Part shown: in pieces, positions 43,063 to 50,663 of the stretch | How the letters are laid out: every line of letters begins with the position of its first letter | Position numbering within the stretch: position 1 is the first letter of the stretch | From: a virus | Reading direction: 5' to 3' (one strand) | DNA length: 64,000 nt | Virus record (IMG/VR): IMGVR_UViG_3300046330_000229 | Span: 1 to 64,000 of that record | Made by a program: the position numbers and the translations under genes | Notes under the pieces: generated by a model | Seen by the model: the letters and a program-made list of their open reading frames with translations, nothing else | What the model was told of the DNA's origin: nothing | The model's database searches: none

Positions 43063-43142
43063 GTAAATAATCACTAATGCCGATAAGTGAATAACTACAT
43101 TATGTTAGCCGTTTTCTAATATCTTTATTTAAAATATATGCT

Positions 43143-43157
43143 TATAAGTTTTACACT
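43143..43157. repeat. 15-bp direct repeat, left copy
   Basis: TATAAGTTTTACACT, identical to 45745-45759. Both copies lie in intergenic spacers upstream of early gene blocks. Candidate operator. Confidence 0.4.
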
Positions 43158-43188
43158 GTCAGATAGCCGCTTGTGCTTTAAATTACAC

Positions 43189-43217
43189 TTGACACGGCAC
43201 TACGATTGCAATACACT
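43189..43217 (+). promoter_or_regulatory. Sigma70-type promoter
   Basis: TTGACA at 43189, 17-bp spacer, TACACT at 43212. It serves the gene at 43255 after a leader of about 30 nt with AAAAGGA. Confidence 0.6.
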
Positions 43218-43254
43218 TAATCAAGATGCTCAAACATAACAAAAGGATAAAACA

Positions 43255-43710
43255 ATGAAATATTACTCAAGATCAAATATGTACAAGTCAGGTCAGAACT
43301 TAGTCCTAAACATGAATAACATGGTTGCAACGTCTTACGAATGGTATACATTAGCTAAGCAATTGAATAATGGCACAATGCTATTAAATATTTATAACTA
43401 TTCAAGTACAACGGTAAGACATTATTACAAGATGCGTAAACAGTTAACGAGCTTAGGTCTTGACATAATTGAGATTGAAGCGCCAAAAGGTCTACAAGAC
43501 TTAACTAGTGCTGTCAACTTATACAAGCGTTATATCACTGACTTGGAATCTGCCATTGATAAAAAGGGTAGCCGGTCGAGCACTAACGCAGTGCGTAGCG
43601 AGCTTATAAAGACATACAAGGAAAAAATACACTTTATTACTAGCATTCAATTTATGGAATCTAAACCCTCGCCAATTGAACGAGTTATGTATAACATGGA
43701 CGGTAAGTAA
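43255..43710 (+). CDS. Early protein of unknown function
   Basis: 151 residues with its own promoter and AAAGGA site. Helical in the second half with a basic KKGSRSSTNAVRSELIKTYK stretch near 102-121. First gene of the block that leads to the transglycosylase. Not recognised. Confidence 0.55.
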   Translation: MKYYSRSNMYKSGQNLVLNMNNMVATSYEWYTLAKQLNNGTMLLNIYNYSSTTVRHYYKMRKQLTSLGLDIIEIEAPKGLQDLTSAVNLYKRYITDLESAIDKKGSRSSTNAVRSELIKTYKEKIHFITSIQFMESKPSPIERVMYNMDGK

Positions 43711-43711
43711 C

Positions 43712-43942
43712 ATGAGAAAACTATATAAATACAGTGAATTAGATCAGCGAGGTAAAGCTCGAGCCGCGCAATGTTATCAACACGGCTTAAAAGAGAACAA
43801 GTTCTTTTCTGATGATGACATACCGGATATATTAGTGTGCTACGAATTATGTCTCGACACTGACGAGGTGTCAGCTTATGATGTAAATGGTGAACTATTA
43901 GAATTAACTGAAGCTGAAGAAACAATATTTTTTAAGGACTAG
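43712..43942 (+). CDS. Small acidic early protein
   Basis: 76 residues from ATG 43712, one base after the previous stop. N-terminus KYSELDQRGKARAAQCYQHG is a helical motif, and the rest is strongly acidic (ELLELTEAEETIFFKD). Such acidic small proteins can mimic DNA or inhibit host factors; that is only a guess from charge. No known domain. Confidence 0.5.
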   Translation: MRKLYKYSELDQRGKARAAQCYQHGLKENKFFSDDDIPDILVCYELCLDTDEVSAYDVNGELLELTEAEETIFFKD

Positions 43943-43945
43943 GTT

Positions 43946-44434
43946 ATGAAACGACTAGCTTTAATTTTGATTGCAGCATTGCCTTTGTCACTGTCTTATA
44001 TTGATACACCGTCACAGCCTCGCAGTAACGAGTATGACATTATTCGAGAGCTTGTCTTGTCTCAATCTATGACACCGCATGACGAGGCTATTAAGGCCAT
44101 AGTTAAGGCCTCTAAAATATACAGCCTTGACAGTCGTGAGCTTACTGCCATTGCTGTCATTGAAAGTAGTTTCAATCCTAGAGTACGTACTATGACGAAT
44201 CATAATGGTACACAAGACGTAGGTATGTTTCAAATAAACACTATCAATCATGTTACTTGTAAAGGTCTAGATCTGTCAGACGTTAGCGACAATGCTTTAT
44301 GTGCTGCGAAGCTTTTATCTAAACACAAGGAAAGTCGTTCTGACTACTTAGGCGTTTATCATTCTAAGACACAAGATAAAAAAATGAAATATATTCAAAA
44401 AATAACTAAAGTACTTGCTAACACTAGCCGATAG
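43946..44434 (+). CDS. Secreted lytic transglycosylase (SLT domain)
   Basis: 162 residues. Signal peptide about 1-19 (RLALILIAALPLSLSY), mature part with SLT fold: catalytic Glu73 in AIAVIESSFNP, then GTQDVGMFQINTIN near 88-101 and a C-terminal KLLSKHKES helix. It cleaves the peptidoglycan glycan strand from the periplasm. It is transcribed with early-type genes, not with the late lysis gene, so it more likely modifies the wall early or helps exported proteins than causes final lysis. Confidence 0.82.
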   Translation: MKRLALILIAALPLSLSYIDTPSQPRSNEYDIIRELVLSQSMTPHDEAIKAIVKASKIYSLDSRELTAIAVIESSFNPRVRTMTNHNGTQDVGMFQINTINHVTCKGLDLSDVSDNALCAAKLLSKHKESRSDYLGVYHSKTQDKKMKYIQKITKVLANTSR

Positions 44435-44440
44435 GTATAG
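44425..44440 (+). promoter_or_regulatory. Possible middle promoter, TAGCCGATA type, copy 1
   Basis: TAGCCGATAGGTATAG, about 25 nt upstream of the gene at 44466. Similar strings occur at 46683-46697 and, in part, 43079-43090. Confidence 0.35.
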
Positions 44441-44465
44441 TATAACAGTAACAAAGGACGCTTAA

Positions 44466-44711
44466 ATGAAAAAAGACTTAGAATTAGAATATAACTCATT
44501 CAAATATGATACAGACCGAGGTGAAATGTTAGTCATTGACGTTTTAAATAATGATGGTAAATTCAGCGAGTACGCTCTTAATCGTCACACTGGACTAAAA
44601 ATCATATTAAGTCAATATGTATCATCTAGAGACTACAACGACATTATGATTATGGCTGAAAAATTTGAATATGAGTCGGGCGATAAAGATTATTTTGACA
44701 AACACGGATAA
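44466..44711 (+). CDS. Small early protein
   Basis: 81 residues, acidic, mixed helix and strand (LEYNSFKYDTDRGEMLVIDV), with an ACAAAGGAC site before the ATG. Function unknown. Confidence 0.5.
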   Translation: MKKDLELEYNSFKYDTDRGEMLVIDVLNNDGKFSEYALNRHTGLKIILSQYVSSRDYNDIMIMAEKFEYESGDKDYFDKHG

Positions 44712-44723
44712 TAGTAATATACT
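44695..44723 (+). promoter_or_regulatory. Sigma70-type promoter
   Basis: TTGACA at 44695, 17-bp spacer, TATACT at 44718. It serves the short gene at 44743 and those after it. Confidence 0.6.
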
Positions 44724-44742
44724 AATAAAAAAGGAATAAAAA

Positions 44743-44871
44743 ATGGAATACTTACCACTAGCATTATTTTTAGCACTAGCGCCTATCTTGTGGATAGCAA
44801 TGATTTTAAATGAAGCTGATATCAAGCGACAAGATGATGAATTGAATAAAATCAATGGCTGGGCTGAATAA
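44743..44871 (+). CDS. Very short membrane protein 1
   Basis: 42 residues with one hydrophobic segment (PLALFLALAPILWIAMIL, about 5-22) and a charged C-terminal tail. AAGGA site upstream and own promoter. TAATG overlap to the next gene. Function unknown. Confidence 0.5.
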   Translation: MEYLPLALFLALAPILWIAMILNEADIKRQDDELNKINGWAE

Positions 44872-44960
44872 TGATAAAACTACTTATATGCGGCGGCTTA
44901 TTATTTTACGGCCATTGGATCATTGCCTTAATAGTATTATTTTTTGTAACAATTGACTAA
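44871..44960 (+). CDS. Very short membrane protein 2
   Basis: 29 residues, almost entirely one hydrophobic helix (LLICGGLLFYGHWIIALIVL) ending in TID. Translationally coupled (TAATG) to the previous mini-membrane protein. The two could form a membrane pair; this is inference. Confidence 0.4.
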   Translation: MIKLLICGGLLFYGHWIIALIVLFFVTID

Positions 44961-44978
44961 TTAACAAAGGACTAGAAA

Positions 44979-45128
44979 ATGAAATATGTAATTAAAGACA
45001 GAAACGATAAACAAGTGTTTGACGTAACATTCACCGACTTCAATCTTGCTGAAATATTTTTATGTGACACTTTAAAGCATAATTACGAGCGCACTAGATC
45101 ATGGTACTTTATCGTTGAGGCTGCCTAG
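44979..45128 (+). CDS. Short early protein
   Basis: 49 residues (MKYVIKDRNDKQVFDVTF start). AAAGGAC site upstream. Predicted strand-helix-strand. It ends one base before the ATG of the SET gene. Function unknown. Confidence 0.5.
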   Translation: MKYVIKDRNDKQVFDVTFTDFNLAEIFLCDTLKHNYERTRSWYFIVEAA

Positions 45129-45129
45129 T

Positions 45130-45510
45130 ATGACTCATATAACATACAGCGAGCAATATGGTCGAGAGGTAACGAGTCTTAAGCTTATTCCAAAGGGCAC
45201 TATCGTTGCCTTGTGTGAGCTTTTGGTCTTGTCTGAACAAGATACAAAAACGGTAGACAGTACAGATCTTAAGTATTACGTTTTTAAATATAACGAGACA
45301 CAAGATTGCTTAGTTATGGGCGAAGGTGAAATATTCAATCATAGTGATACGCCTAACACTGAATACAAACTTGTCCAGCATGAGGGCAGATCTAAAATGC
45401 AATTTACTGCACTAGATGATATTCCAGCCGGCACTCAACTATTTACGGACTACAATGCTGATATTAAGGTCAATACAAACGACTATGTACAAAAGAATAT
45501 GGTCGGATAG
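45130..45510 (+). CDS. SET-domain protein
   Basis: 126 residues from ATG 45130, with GAGG at 45117-45120; a TTG at 45115 would overlap the preceding gene. The SET fold motifs are visible: GEIFNHSDTPNTEY near 73-86 (NHSxxPN type, binding of S-adenosylmethionine) and DDIPAGTQLFTDYN near 101-114 (GxxLxxDY type). SET enzymes methylate lysine in proteins. It is short, so it should be a minimal domain. Substrate unknown; a host DNA-binding or translation protein is possible. Confidence 0.75.
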   Translation: MTHITYSEQYGREVTSLKLIPKGTIVALCELLVLSEQDTKTVDSTDLKYYVFKYNETQDCLVMGEGEIFNHSDTPNTEYKLVQHEGRSKMQFTALDDIPAGTQLFTDYNADIKVNTNDYVQKNMVG

Positions 45511-45512
45511 TC

Positions 45513-45668
45513 GTGTACAGTGTTATTATTTTTGCAATCTTTACAGGGGCTAGTATTGTTTTAGTCCCCTTGTGTCTTTTAGACGAGTCTTACAAGTGGG
45601 CTTTTTTGTTTTCCGTATCATTTTTAGTCAGTTTATTTATTACTTGCTTCGAGCTGTCTAGGCTCTAG
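45513..45668 (+). CDS. Small two-segment membrane protein
   Basis: 51 residues from GTG 45513, directly after the SET gene stop. Two hydrophobic segments (VIIFAIFTGASIVLVPLCLL and WAFLFSVSFLVSLFITCF) with a short charged turn between them. Function unknown. Confidence 0.45.
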   Translation: MYSVIIFAIFTGASIVLVPLCLLDESYKWAFLFSVSFLVSLFITCFELSRL

Positions 45669-45700
45669 TCATTCATACAAAAGTTCTACATAGTCATAAC

Positions 45701-45740
45701 GGCTTGAATTTATTAATGTTTTACTACTAAAGCCTTTTTT
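45701..45740 (+). terminator. Possible terminator after the SET block
   Basis: GGCTT and AAGCC (45701-45705 and 45730-45734) enclose a 24-nt loop and are followed by TTTTTT. The stem is short, so this is only probable. Confidence 0.4.
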
Positions 45741-45744
45741 CGTA

Positions 45745-45759
45745 TATAAGTTTTACACT
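45745..45759. repeat. 15-bp direct repeat, right copy
   Basis: TATAAGTTTTACACT, identical to 43143-43157. Confidence 0.4.
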
Positions 45760-45852
45760 CAAATATTTTTAGTTTTCAATGTTTTCAAGTACTTAGGCTA
45801 TGGCATACCGACTGCATATAGTATATGTATCAACTAAACAAAGGACTAAAAA

Positions 45853-46071
45853 ATGCAAATAATTCAAATAAGTTTTATAAAAAATGGTGTGTGGTTAGCT
45901 TCACACTATACTACTAATAAACATGATATGTCGTTGACTCCTGATAAGTCGTTGATAAGTCTTTTTGGTACGCATTCATTACCGACTCCGTATCCTGACT
46001 ACACTTGCCCGCACGAGGTTGCTGAAATGATTCAGAATAAAAACCCACAAGCTATAGTTGAGGTTGTCTAA
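45853..46071 (+). CDS. Small early protein
   Basis: 72 residues with AAAGGAC site upstream. It has a short strand-rich N-terminus (IIQISFIKNGVWLASHYT) and ends with CPHEVAEMIQNKNPQAI. Function unknown. Confidence 0.5.
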   Translation: MQIIQISFIKNGVWLASHYTTNKHDMSLTPDKSLISLFGTHSLPTPYPDYTCPHEVAEMIQNKNPQAIVEVV

Positions 46072-46072
46072 T

Positions 46073-46654
46073 ATGAGAAAATACGCTAATACAGAAAAAT
46101 CAAGTGACAATATCGAGACTGTAATCGGACTTAAAGAAGCTCTAGAGGAGTTCATGGACTCCGTAAAAGAAAATGTCAATCCTTTTAGTGACGCATTCAC
46201 TAATGAAGTGAATGAACTGCCTTGGGAGTCTTGCAGCGGCTTCATAGCACATAATCATAACAGGGGCGGTCTTGACTTTATATCAATCGAAAGTATTGAC
46301 CGACTTGTAGGCAGCGGCGAGCACATGGGATTGAAAATCTCAAACTGGGTCAATGAACAATACGACGAGACTTATAAAAACGTAGTTACTGAAAACCCTT
46401 CATTAGAAACTGACAGCAATGCGTTTTACGAGGCCTTAGACTCTAGTTTTTGTTCTGATTATGATACAGTAGCATTCCGTGTACGCGCTATGTATGAGGG
46501 CAGCGGTTTACTTGTGGTGCATGTTGGATATGACAAGGACGCACCTTATTTTCGATGGTCTTGTAAAGCGCATCAAGAGATTGAAATTAAATTCAAGACA
46601 ATTGCTGGACTTAAAAGAAAATTAAAGGCTTTAATAAAAAAGATTGAAGTTTAG
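46073..46654 (+). CDS. Early protein of unknown function
   Basis: 193 residues from ATG 46073, one base after the previous stop. Acidic helical N-terminus (about 1-45), mixed middle and basic helical C-terminus (GLKRKLKALIKKIEV). Contains SGFIAHNHNRGGLDFI near 55-70. Not recognised. Confidence 0.55.
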   Translation: MRKYANTEKSSDNIETVIGLKEALEEFMDSVKENVNPFSDAFTNEVNELPWESCSGFIAHNHNRGGLDFISIESIDRLVGSGEHMGLKISNWVNEQYDETYKNVVTENPSLETDSNAFYEALDSSFCSDYDTVAFRVRAMYEGSGLLVVHVGYDKDAPYFRWSCKAHQEIEIKFKTIAGLKRKLKALIKKIEV

Positions 46655-46682
46655 TAAAATAAAACTAAAGTATTTTAAAACG

Positions 46683-46697
46683 TAGCCGATAAGTATA
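46683..46697 (+). promoter_or_regulatory. Possible middle promoter, TAGCCGATA type, copy 2
   Basis: TAGCCGATAAGTATA, about 15 nt upstream of the gene at 46713. Confidence 0.35.
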
Positions 46698-46712
46698 TCA
46701 AGAGGTAAAAAA

Positions 46713-46874
46713 ATGAAAATTTCAAAAGAATTACAAACTGAATATAAAAGACTAACAAGACTCAATAAAGCTATGATTAAAGCCGTTTTAAATTTTAATG
46801 ATTTTGATTCTTATGTTTTAAGTATCAAGGATAGTCTAGAGCGTATTGAACAGATTAAAAAAGGAGTAAAATAA
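46713..46874 (+). CDS. Short coiled-coil protein
   Basis: 53 residues, wholly helical (KELQTEYKRLTRLNKAMIK) with an AGAGG site upstream. It ends one base before the next ATG. Function unknown. Confidence 0.5.
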   Translation: MKISKELQTEYKRLTRLNKAMIKAVLNFNDFDSYVLSIKDSLERIEQIKKGVK

Positions 46875-46875
46875 T

Positions 46876-47130
46876 ATGTATAAAATTGAGACAAACTTAA
46901 CTGAAACACCTTACGTCAATCAAATATGTGTAAGACTTAACGCTTTAAAAGGCATATACGGATTATGTCAACTAGAATCTTGTCTTGCTGTAATCCTAGC
47001 CGGTCAATCGTCTAAACAAGTAATTTTAGCAAGACATATACATAACCTTGTGTTAAGCTATGACAAGACAGATATAAACGACGCACTATATATCATGTGC
47101 TTATTACAAAATACACAAGAGGTTGCATAG
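46876..47130 (+). CDS. Small helical early protein
   Basis: 84 residues with three Cys in the first half and helical segments (CLAVILAGQSSKQVILARHI). Function unknown. Confidence 0.45.
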   Translation: MYKIETNLTETPYVNQICVRLNALKGIYGLCQLESCLAVILAGQSSKQVILARHIHNLVLSYDKTDINDALYIMCLLQNTQEVA

Positions 47131-47132
47131 TT

Positions 47133-47333
47133 ATGTACAAAAGAAAAACACAAGACGAATATATTTTATTAGGTAACTACGGCTACGGTCATGGTTATGA
47201 GGAGTTAACTGCGGAAAGTAGTCGCATTGAAATTAGACAGCGCCTAAAAGAATATAAAGAAAACGACTCTTATGCTTTAGACTTTAAAATAATTAAAAAA
47301 CGCGTGAAAATTGAAACTAATGAGGTAACTTAA
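47133..47333 (+). CDS. Small early protein
   Basis: 66 residues from ATG 47133 (AGAGG about 10 nt upstream; the longer frame from 47097 overlaps the previous gene). N-terminus KRKTQDEYILLGNYGYGHGY, basic C-terminus. Function unknown. Confidence 0.45.
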   Translation: MYKRKTQDEYILLGNYGYGHGYEELTAESSRIEIRQRLKEYKENDSYALDFKIIKKRVKIETNEVT

Positions 47334-47334
47334 C

Positions 47335-47466
47335 ATGAAAACAGCATATGATTTTTTAATGAAACTGTACGATGATATGACTAATGACGAAAATAGAGAC
47401 GAGCAGCTTTATTCAGAATTAGAATCAACACTAGTCACACTTAAAAATGAAATGGACGGACTTTAA
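47335..47466 (+). CDS. Short acidic early protein
   Basis: 43 residues, acidic and helical (LMKLYDDMTNDENRDEQLYS). Starts one base after the previous stop and fills the gap to the next gene. Function unknown. Confidence 0.45.
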   Translation: MKTAYDFLMKLYDDMTNDENRDEQLYSELESTLVTLKNEMDGL

Positions 47467-47467
47467 T

Positions 47468-47788
47468 ATGGAAAAACAATTTTATACAAAAACCGGTCAA
47501 CTAACAGACTACGCACTAGCGTGCGGATATATGCAGACCTTTGAAGCATTAGACGAGCGCCTTTGTTTATATAAAGAACACAATGCGTATCATGTAAAAA
47601 TGACAAGCAATGTATCAAGAGTCTGGGAGGTGTTCGACACGTTAACAGAGGCTAGACAGTTTTATAAAAAAGAATATCTAAAGCTTGAACTAGCAAGATT
47701 AAATTCAAGACTAGGCTTTACAGCAAATTGTGACTTGTTATATAAAAAGATTGATAAAATAGAAAAAACTTTAAAAGGAATGAACTAG
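47468..47788 (+). CDS. Small early protein
   Basis: 106 residues from ATG 47468. It has a beta-rich middle (HNAYHVKMTSNVSRVWEVFD) and helical C-terminus (KIDKIEKTLKGMN). Function unknown. Confidence 0.5.
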   Translation: MEKQFYTKTGQLTDYALACGYMQTFEALDERLCLYKEHNAYHVKMTSNVSRVWEVFDTLTEARQFYKKEYLKLELARLNSRLGFTANCDLLYKKIDKIEKTLKGMN

Positions 47789-47789
47789 T

Positions 47790-48119
47790 ATGATGAAATA
47801 TCAAGTAGATATTGAATTTAGGTATACGACAAAAAATGATGACGACGAAACTGATTATCATTTTAAAACTTGTGTTATAGGCATATACAACACACTAGAC
47901 GATGCTGTACAAGCTGGAAACATTATGCTTGAGTCACAACTAGAGACTAGGTTTAAATTAAATGAACATTGGAACGTAAAGGAACGGTTTTCTAAAAATA
48001 ATGTCTTAATAAGTGAACTAGCATATTTAAGGACACCATTTCAATTTTTTGCTAGAATTAAGCCGTTACACTTTACAGATGTTGGTGAAGCTGTTGAAAA
48101 TATACTAGGACTTAAATAG
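47790..48119 (+). CDS. Small early protein
   Basis: 109 residues. The start region (ATGATGAAATATC) is nearly identical to that of the next gene, suggesting duplication of the start region. It has an acidic TTKNDDDETDYHF segment near 14-26. Function unknown. Confidence 0.5.
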   Translation: MMKYQVDIEFRYTTKNDDDETDYHFKTCVIGIYNTLDDAVQAGNIMLESQLETRFKLNEHWNVKERFSKNNVLISELAYLRTPFQFFARIKPLHFTDVGEAVENILGLK

Positions 48120-48120
48120 T

Positions 48121-48351
48121 ATGATGAAATATGCAATATACTTCTATGACAAAAAAGGTAACAATATAAAAATCATATCGAGACATAAAACTATTTCAAG
48201 CGCAATGAAAAAACGAGCAAAAGGCGGCTCTAGACTTGAGGATATTGCAGCATCTATGGTAGGTCTTGAATATGTATTTTTTAAAATAGACACAATGCAA
48301 GATTTATTAGAAAAACCTTATAACATAACTTATTTTAGAGGAGTGAAGTAA
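48121..48351 (+). CDS. Small basic early protein
   Basis: 76 residues, basic (SAMKKRAKGGSR), with helix-strand layout. Same start context as the preceding gene. Function unknown. Confidence 0.45.
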   Translation: MMKYAIYFYDKKGNNIKIISRHKTISSAMKKRAKGGSRLEDIAASMVGLEYVFFKIDTMQDLLEKPYNITYFRGVK

Positions 48352-48352
48352 T

Positions 48353-48592
48353 ATGTCAAAATTGCAATGGAATATGCGGACTTCTGTCAGCGATCAGATT
48401 CCTTTTTTTGTTAACAACGACTATCTAGTGCCCTATATTATTCGTCTTAACTCAAACAATACATATACAGTATACGACACGCGTCGCTATGGCTCGCGTC
48501 AAGACTTTAATTTTTTTGGATACAGCGTTGTGTCTGTACATAAAAGTCTAGTTCAAGCTAAACGTAAGGTTAGCATTTTAAATAAAGGCTAG
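48353..48592 (+). CDS. Small early protein
   Basis: 79 residues, beta-rich and aromatic (NTYTVYDTRRYGSRQDFNFF) with a basic C-terminal helix. Function unknown. Confidence 0.45.
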   Translation: MSKLQWNMRTSVSDQIPFFVNNDYLVPYIIRLNSNNTYTVYDTRRYGSRQDFNFFGYSVVSVHKSLVQAKRKVSILNKG

Positions 48593-48594
48593 TC

Positions 48595-49041
48595 ATGTTT
48601 TACTATGTAACAAACACTATGCTATTTATATCAGGATTGATCTTGATATCACAAGGTTGCGCAAAAAAAGAGCCTGAAATGTTCGATCAATATCTTGTGA
48701 CTTTCCAAGTCGAGGCCATAAACAGAGGCATTGATATTCAGCGCATGAGACTGCCTACTATGCACATATACGACCGCTTTCCTGACAGTCTAGGCAATAC
48801 GCTAGGATATTGTAGGCGAGGGGACGGCGTGCCCTCTGTACATATAAGCTTGTATCAATGGAATAAAATGACAGCCGGCTGTAAAGAACGACATATTTTT
48901 CATGAACTAGGTCATTGCGTGCTGAACAAAGGTCATACAGAGGGCGGCTTTTCAATCATGACTACATATCAGCAATGGAATTGTTCATTTTACGAAAATA
49001 ATAGAACGGCGAGCCTAGATGATTTATTTGAGAGGAAATAG
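48595..49041 (+). CDS. Exported lipoprotein with metzincin-like metalloprotease motif
   Basis: 148 residues. Signal peptide and lipobox end at Cys22 (LILISQGC), so the protein is anchored in the host envelope. The zinc motif HELGHCVLNKGH at 103-114 gives His103, Glu104, His107 and His114, followed by a Met (FSIM, Met122) that could form the Met-turn. Spacing of the third His is one residue longer than in classical metzincins. Predicted periplasmic or outer-membrane peptidase, made early; target unknown. Confidence 0.7.
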   Translation: MFYYVTNTMLFISGLILISQGCAKKEPEMFDQYLVTFQVEAINRGIDIQRMRLPTMHIYDRFPDSLGNTLGYCRRGDGVPSVHISLYQWNKMTAGCKERHIFHELGHCVLNKGHTEGGFSIMTTYQQWNCSFYENNRTASLDDLFERK

Positions 49042-49046
49042 ATAAG

Positions 49047-49259
49047 ATGAAATTTAAAAATATAAATGAACTATATGACAGATACGAATATTTAAAAGTT
49101 ATGGCAGACAGAAAATCAGCGTGGAATAAGGAATCAATATCTTATGATCTTAATATTCAAAAACTAAGACAGTACGCTTTTGAGTTACGCTGTACACTTA
49201 AAGACTTAACACCTAGCGAGCAAGTTTTATTGGTCAACATAACAGAAAGTAATAGGTAG
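49047..49259 (+). CDS. Small helical early protein
   Basis: 70 residues, helical and charged (NELYDRYEYLKVMADRKSAW). Function unknown. Confidence 0.5.
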   Translation: MKFKNINELYDRYEYLKVMADRKSAWNKESISYDLNIQKLRQYAFELRCTLKDLTPSEQVLLVNITESNR

Positions 49260-49263
49260 TATA

Positions 49264-49476
49264 ATGAATCATATACAGTGGCTTTATTCGCAATTAAAAG
49301 ATCATGGTCAAGCGACGCAACGTGACTATCTGAATCATGTACCCGAGTCAATATCACGCAACGACGCTCTGCTATGGTTGTATAAACTAGAAAAGAAAAG
49401 ACTAGTTATGATTGACTATACTAAGAAAAATCCAGTGTTCTATCTACGCGAATACACTGGGGAATATTCAAATTAA
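49264..49476 (+). CDS. Small protein with winged-helix-like layout
   Basis: 70 residues. The pattern helix (WLYSQLKDHGQATQRDYLNHV), helix (SISRNDALLWLYKLEKKRLV) and a final strand-like wing (YTKKNPVFYLREY) resembles a small winged-helix DNA-binding domain. It could be a transcription regulator; the call is a structural guess only. Confidence 0.45.
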   Translation: MNHIQWLYSQLKDHGQATQRDYLNHVPESISRNDALLWLYKLEKKRLVMIDYTKKNPVFYLREYTGEYSN

Positions 49477-49490
49477 CGCGTAAAGGGGTC

Positions 49491-49519
49491 TTGCGGAATT
49501 TTAAATTTTGGGGTATACT
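49491..49519 (+). promoter_or_regulatory. Sigma70-type promoter
   Basis: TTGCGG at 49491, 17-bp spacer, TATACT at 49514. It precedes a leader of about 115 nt before the AAA gene at 49640. Confidence 0.5.
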
Positions 49520-49639
49520 TAACCATACCCTCGAAATAAAAAACTTTTTACCTCTAAGAGACTTTTATATTTTGAAAGTGAAAATCAAAGCCAGAAATTA
49601 CGAATTGACCCTAAGTCCCCCATATACAAAGGATGCAGC

Positions 49640-50662
49640 ATGAAAATAGTTAAGTGTAAAGAATCAGCGAAAAGCCACTACGGAAGATCGGTTTTGTTTT
49701 ACAATCCAACAAAAGGTTTGTATAGTTTTAATTCTGGTATAAAATTGGCCGTCTTGCAAGTAAACACAACCCAATTGATCAGTTTACGATCTGGAGAAGA
49801 TCAATACTTAGACCAAATAAGTAAAGAGTTAGGGGTAGACAGAAGCAATTTTATTATTGAAGAACAATTTGTTGAAGACGTGTCAGTTAATCACGCAGGT
49901 GAACACACTCATTTAGTTAGTGTAATTAAAACGGAGAACACTTCACTACCTTTTGGTACATATAAGCTTGTAACTATTAATCATACCGATTATTTGAAGC
50001 CTATTAAAATGGATAGTACTATTATTAAAGTTGGTGACAATCGTATTCACAACGAGGTGGCGGGATTCTTTAAAGATGCGCCAGTAGGACGCAGAAACAA
50101 AAAGGGTATCCTTGCTTATGGTAGGCCAGGCAACGGTAAGACCAGCGACATCATGCAGTTAGACGCATTAGCTAAGACTGAAGGGTTCTACGTTCTTATT
50201 CCACAAGATATGATTATTTTACAAGACTTTGCTGAAGTGTTTAAGAATAAAAATACTGTAGTCATTTTAGAAGAGACTACACAAATGCTGGAACGCGGGG
50301 CTTTAGAGAGCATTCTTAGCTTCCTTGACGGTGAGTATTCATGGGACAACTGTGTTACAGTGTGTACAACCAACTATCCTGATGACTTCCCTTCTAATAT
50401 TATCGATAGACCTGGACGCATTGATACGTTTATTGAGTATAAGAATCCAAGCAGCGAGGAAATTACAGCATTGGTACTGAAGTTCGGATTACCTGCTGAC
50501 GACGCATTACCGCTTCAAGGTAAAGACTTGTCCTTTGATTACGTGTCACATGTGTGTAGTATAGCTAAACAAACTGGTGAGCCTGTCAGCAAGGTTTACA
50601 ATGATATGAAAGATCGTCGTAAGTTCTTATCTGAAACATTCAAAGGGAAGATGGGTTTATAA
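49640..50662 (+). CDS. AAA ATPase 2
   Basis: 340 residues. Residues about 1-130 form a separate, beta-rich N-domain. The ATPase has Walker A GRPGNGKT at 161-168, Walker B VVILEE at 207-212, sensor 1 CTTNY near 239 and arginine motif IDRPGRID near 250. It resembles AAA ATPase 1 at 34622 in order and motifs, but with a different N-domain. It heads a small operon with a helix-turn-helix-like gene and the Mom-like gene. Confidence 0.75.
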   Translation: MKIVKCKESAKSHYGRSVLFYNPTKGLYSFNSGIKLAVLQVNTTQLISLRSGEDQYLDQISKELGVDRSNFIIEEQFVEDVSVNHAGEHTHLVSVIKTENTSLPFGTYKLVTINHTDYLKPIKMDSTIIKVGDNRIHNEVAGFFKDAPVGRRNKKGILAYGRPGNGKTSDIMQLDALAKTEGFYVLIPQDMIILQDFAEVFKNKNTVVILEETTQMLERGALESILSFLDGEYSWDNCVTVCTTNYPDDFPSNIIDRPGRIDTFIEYKNPSSEEITALVLKFGLPADDALPLQGKDLSFDYVSHVCSIAKQTGEPVSKVYNDMKDRRKFLSETFKGKMGL

Positions 50663-50663
50663 T

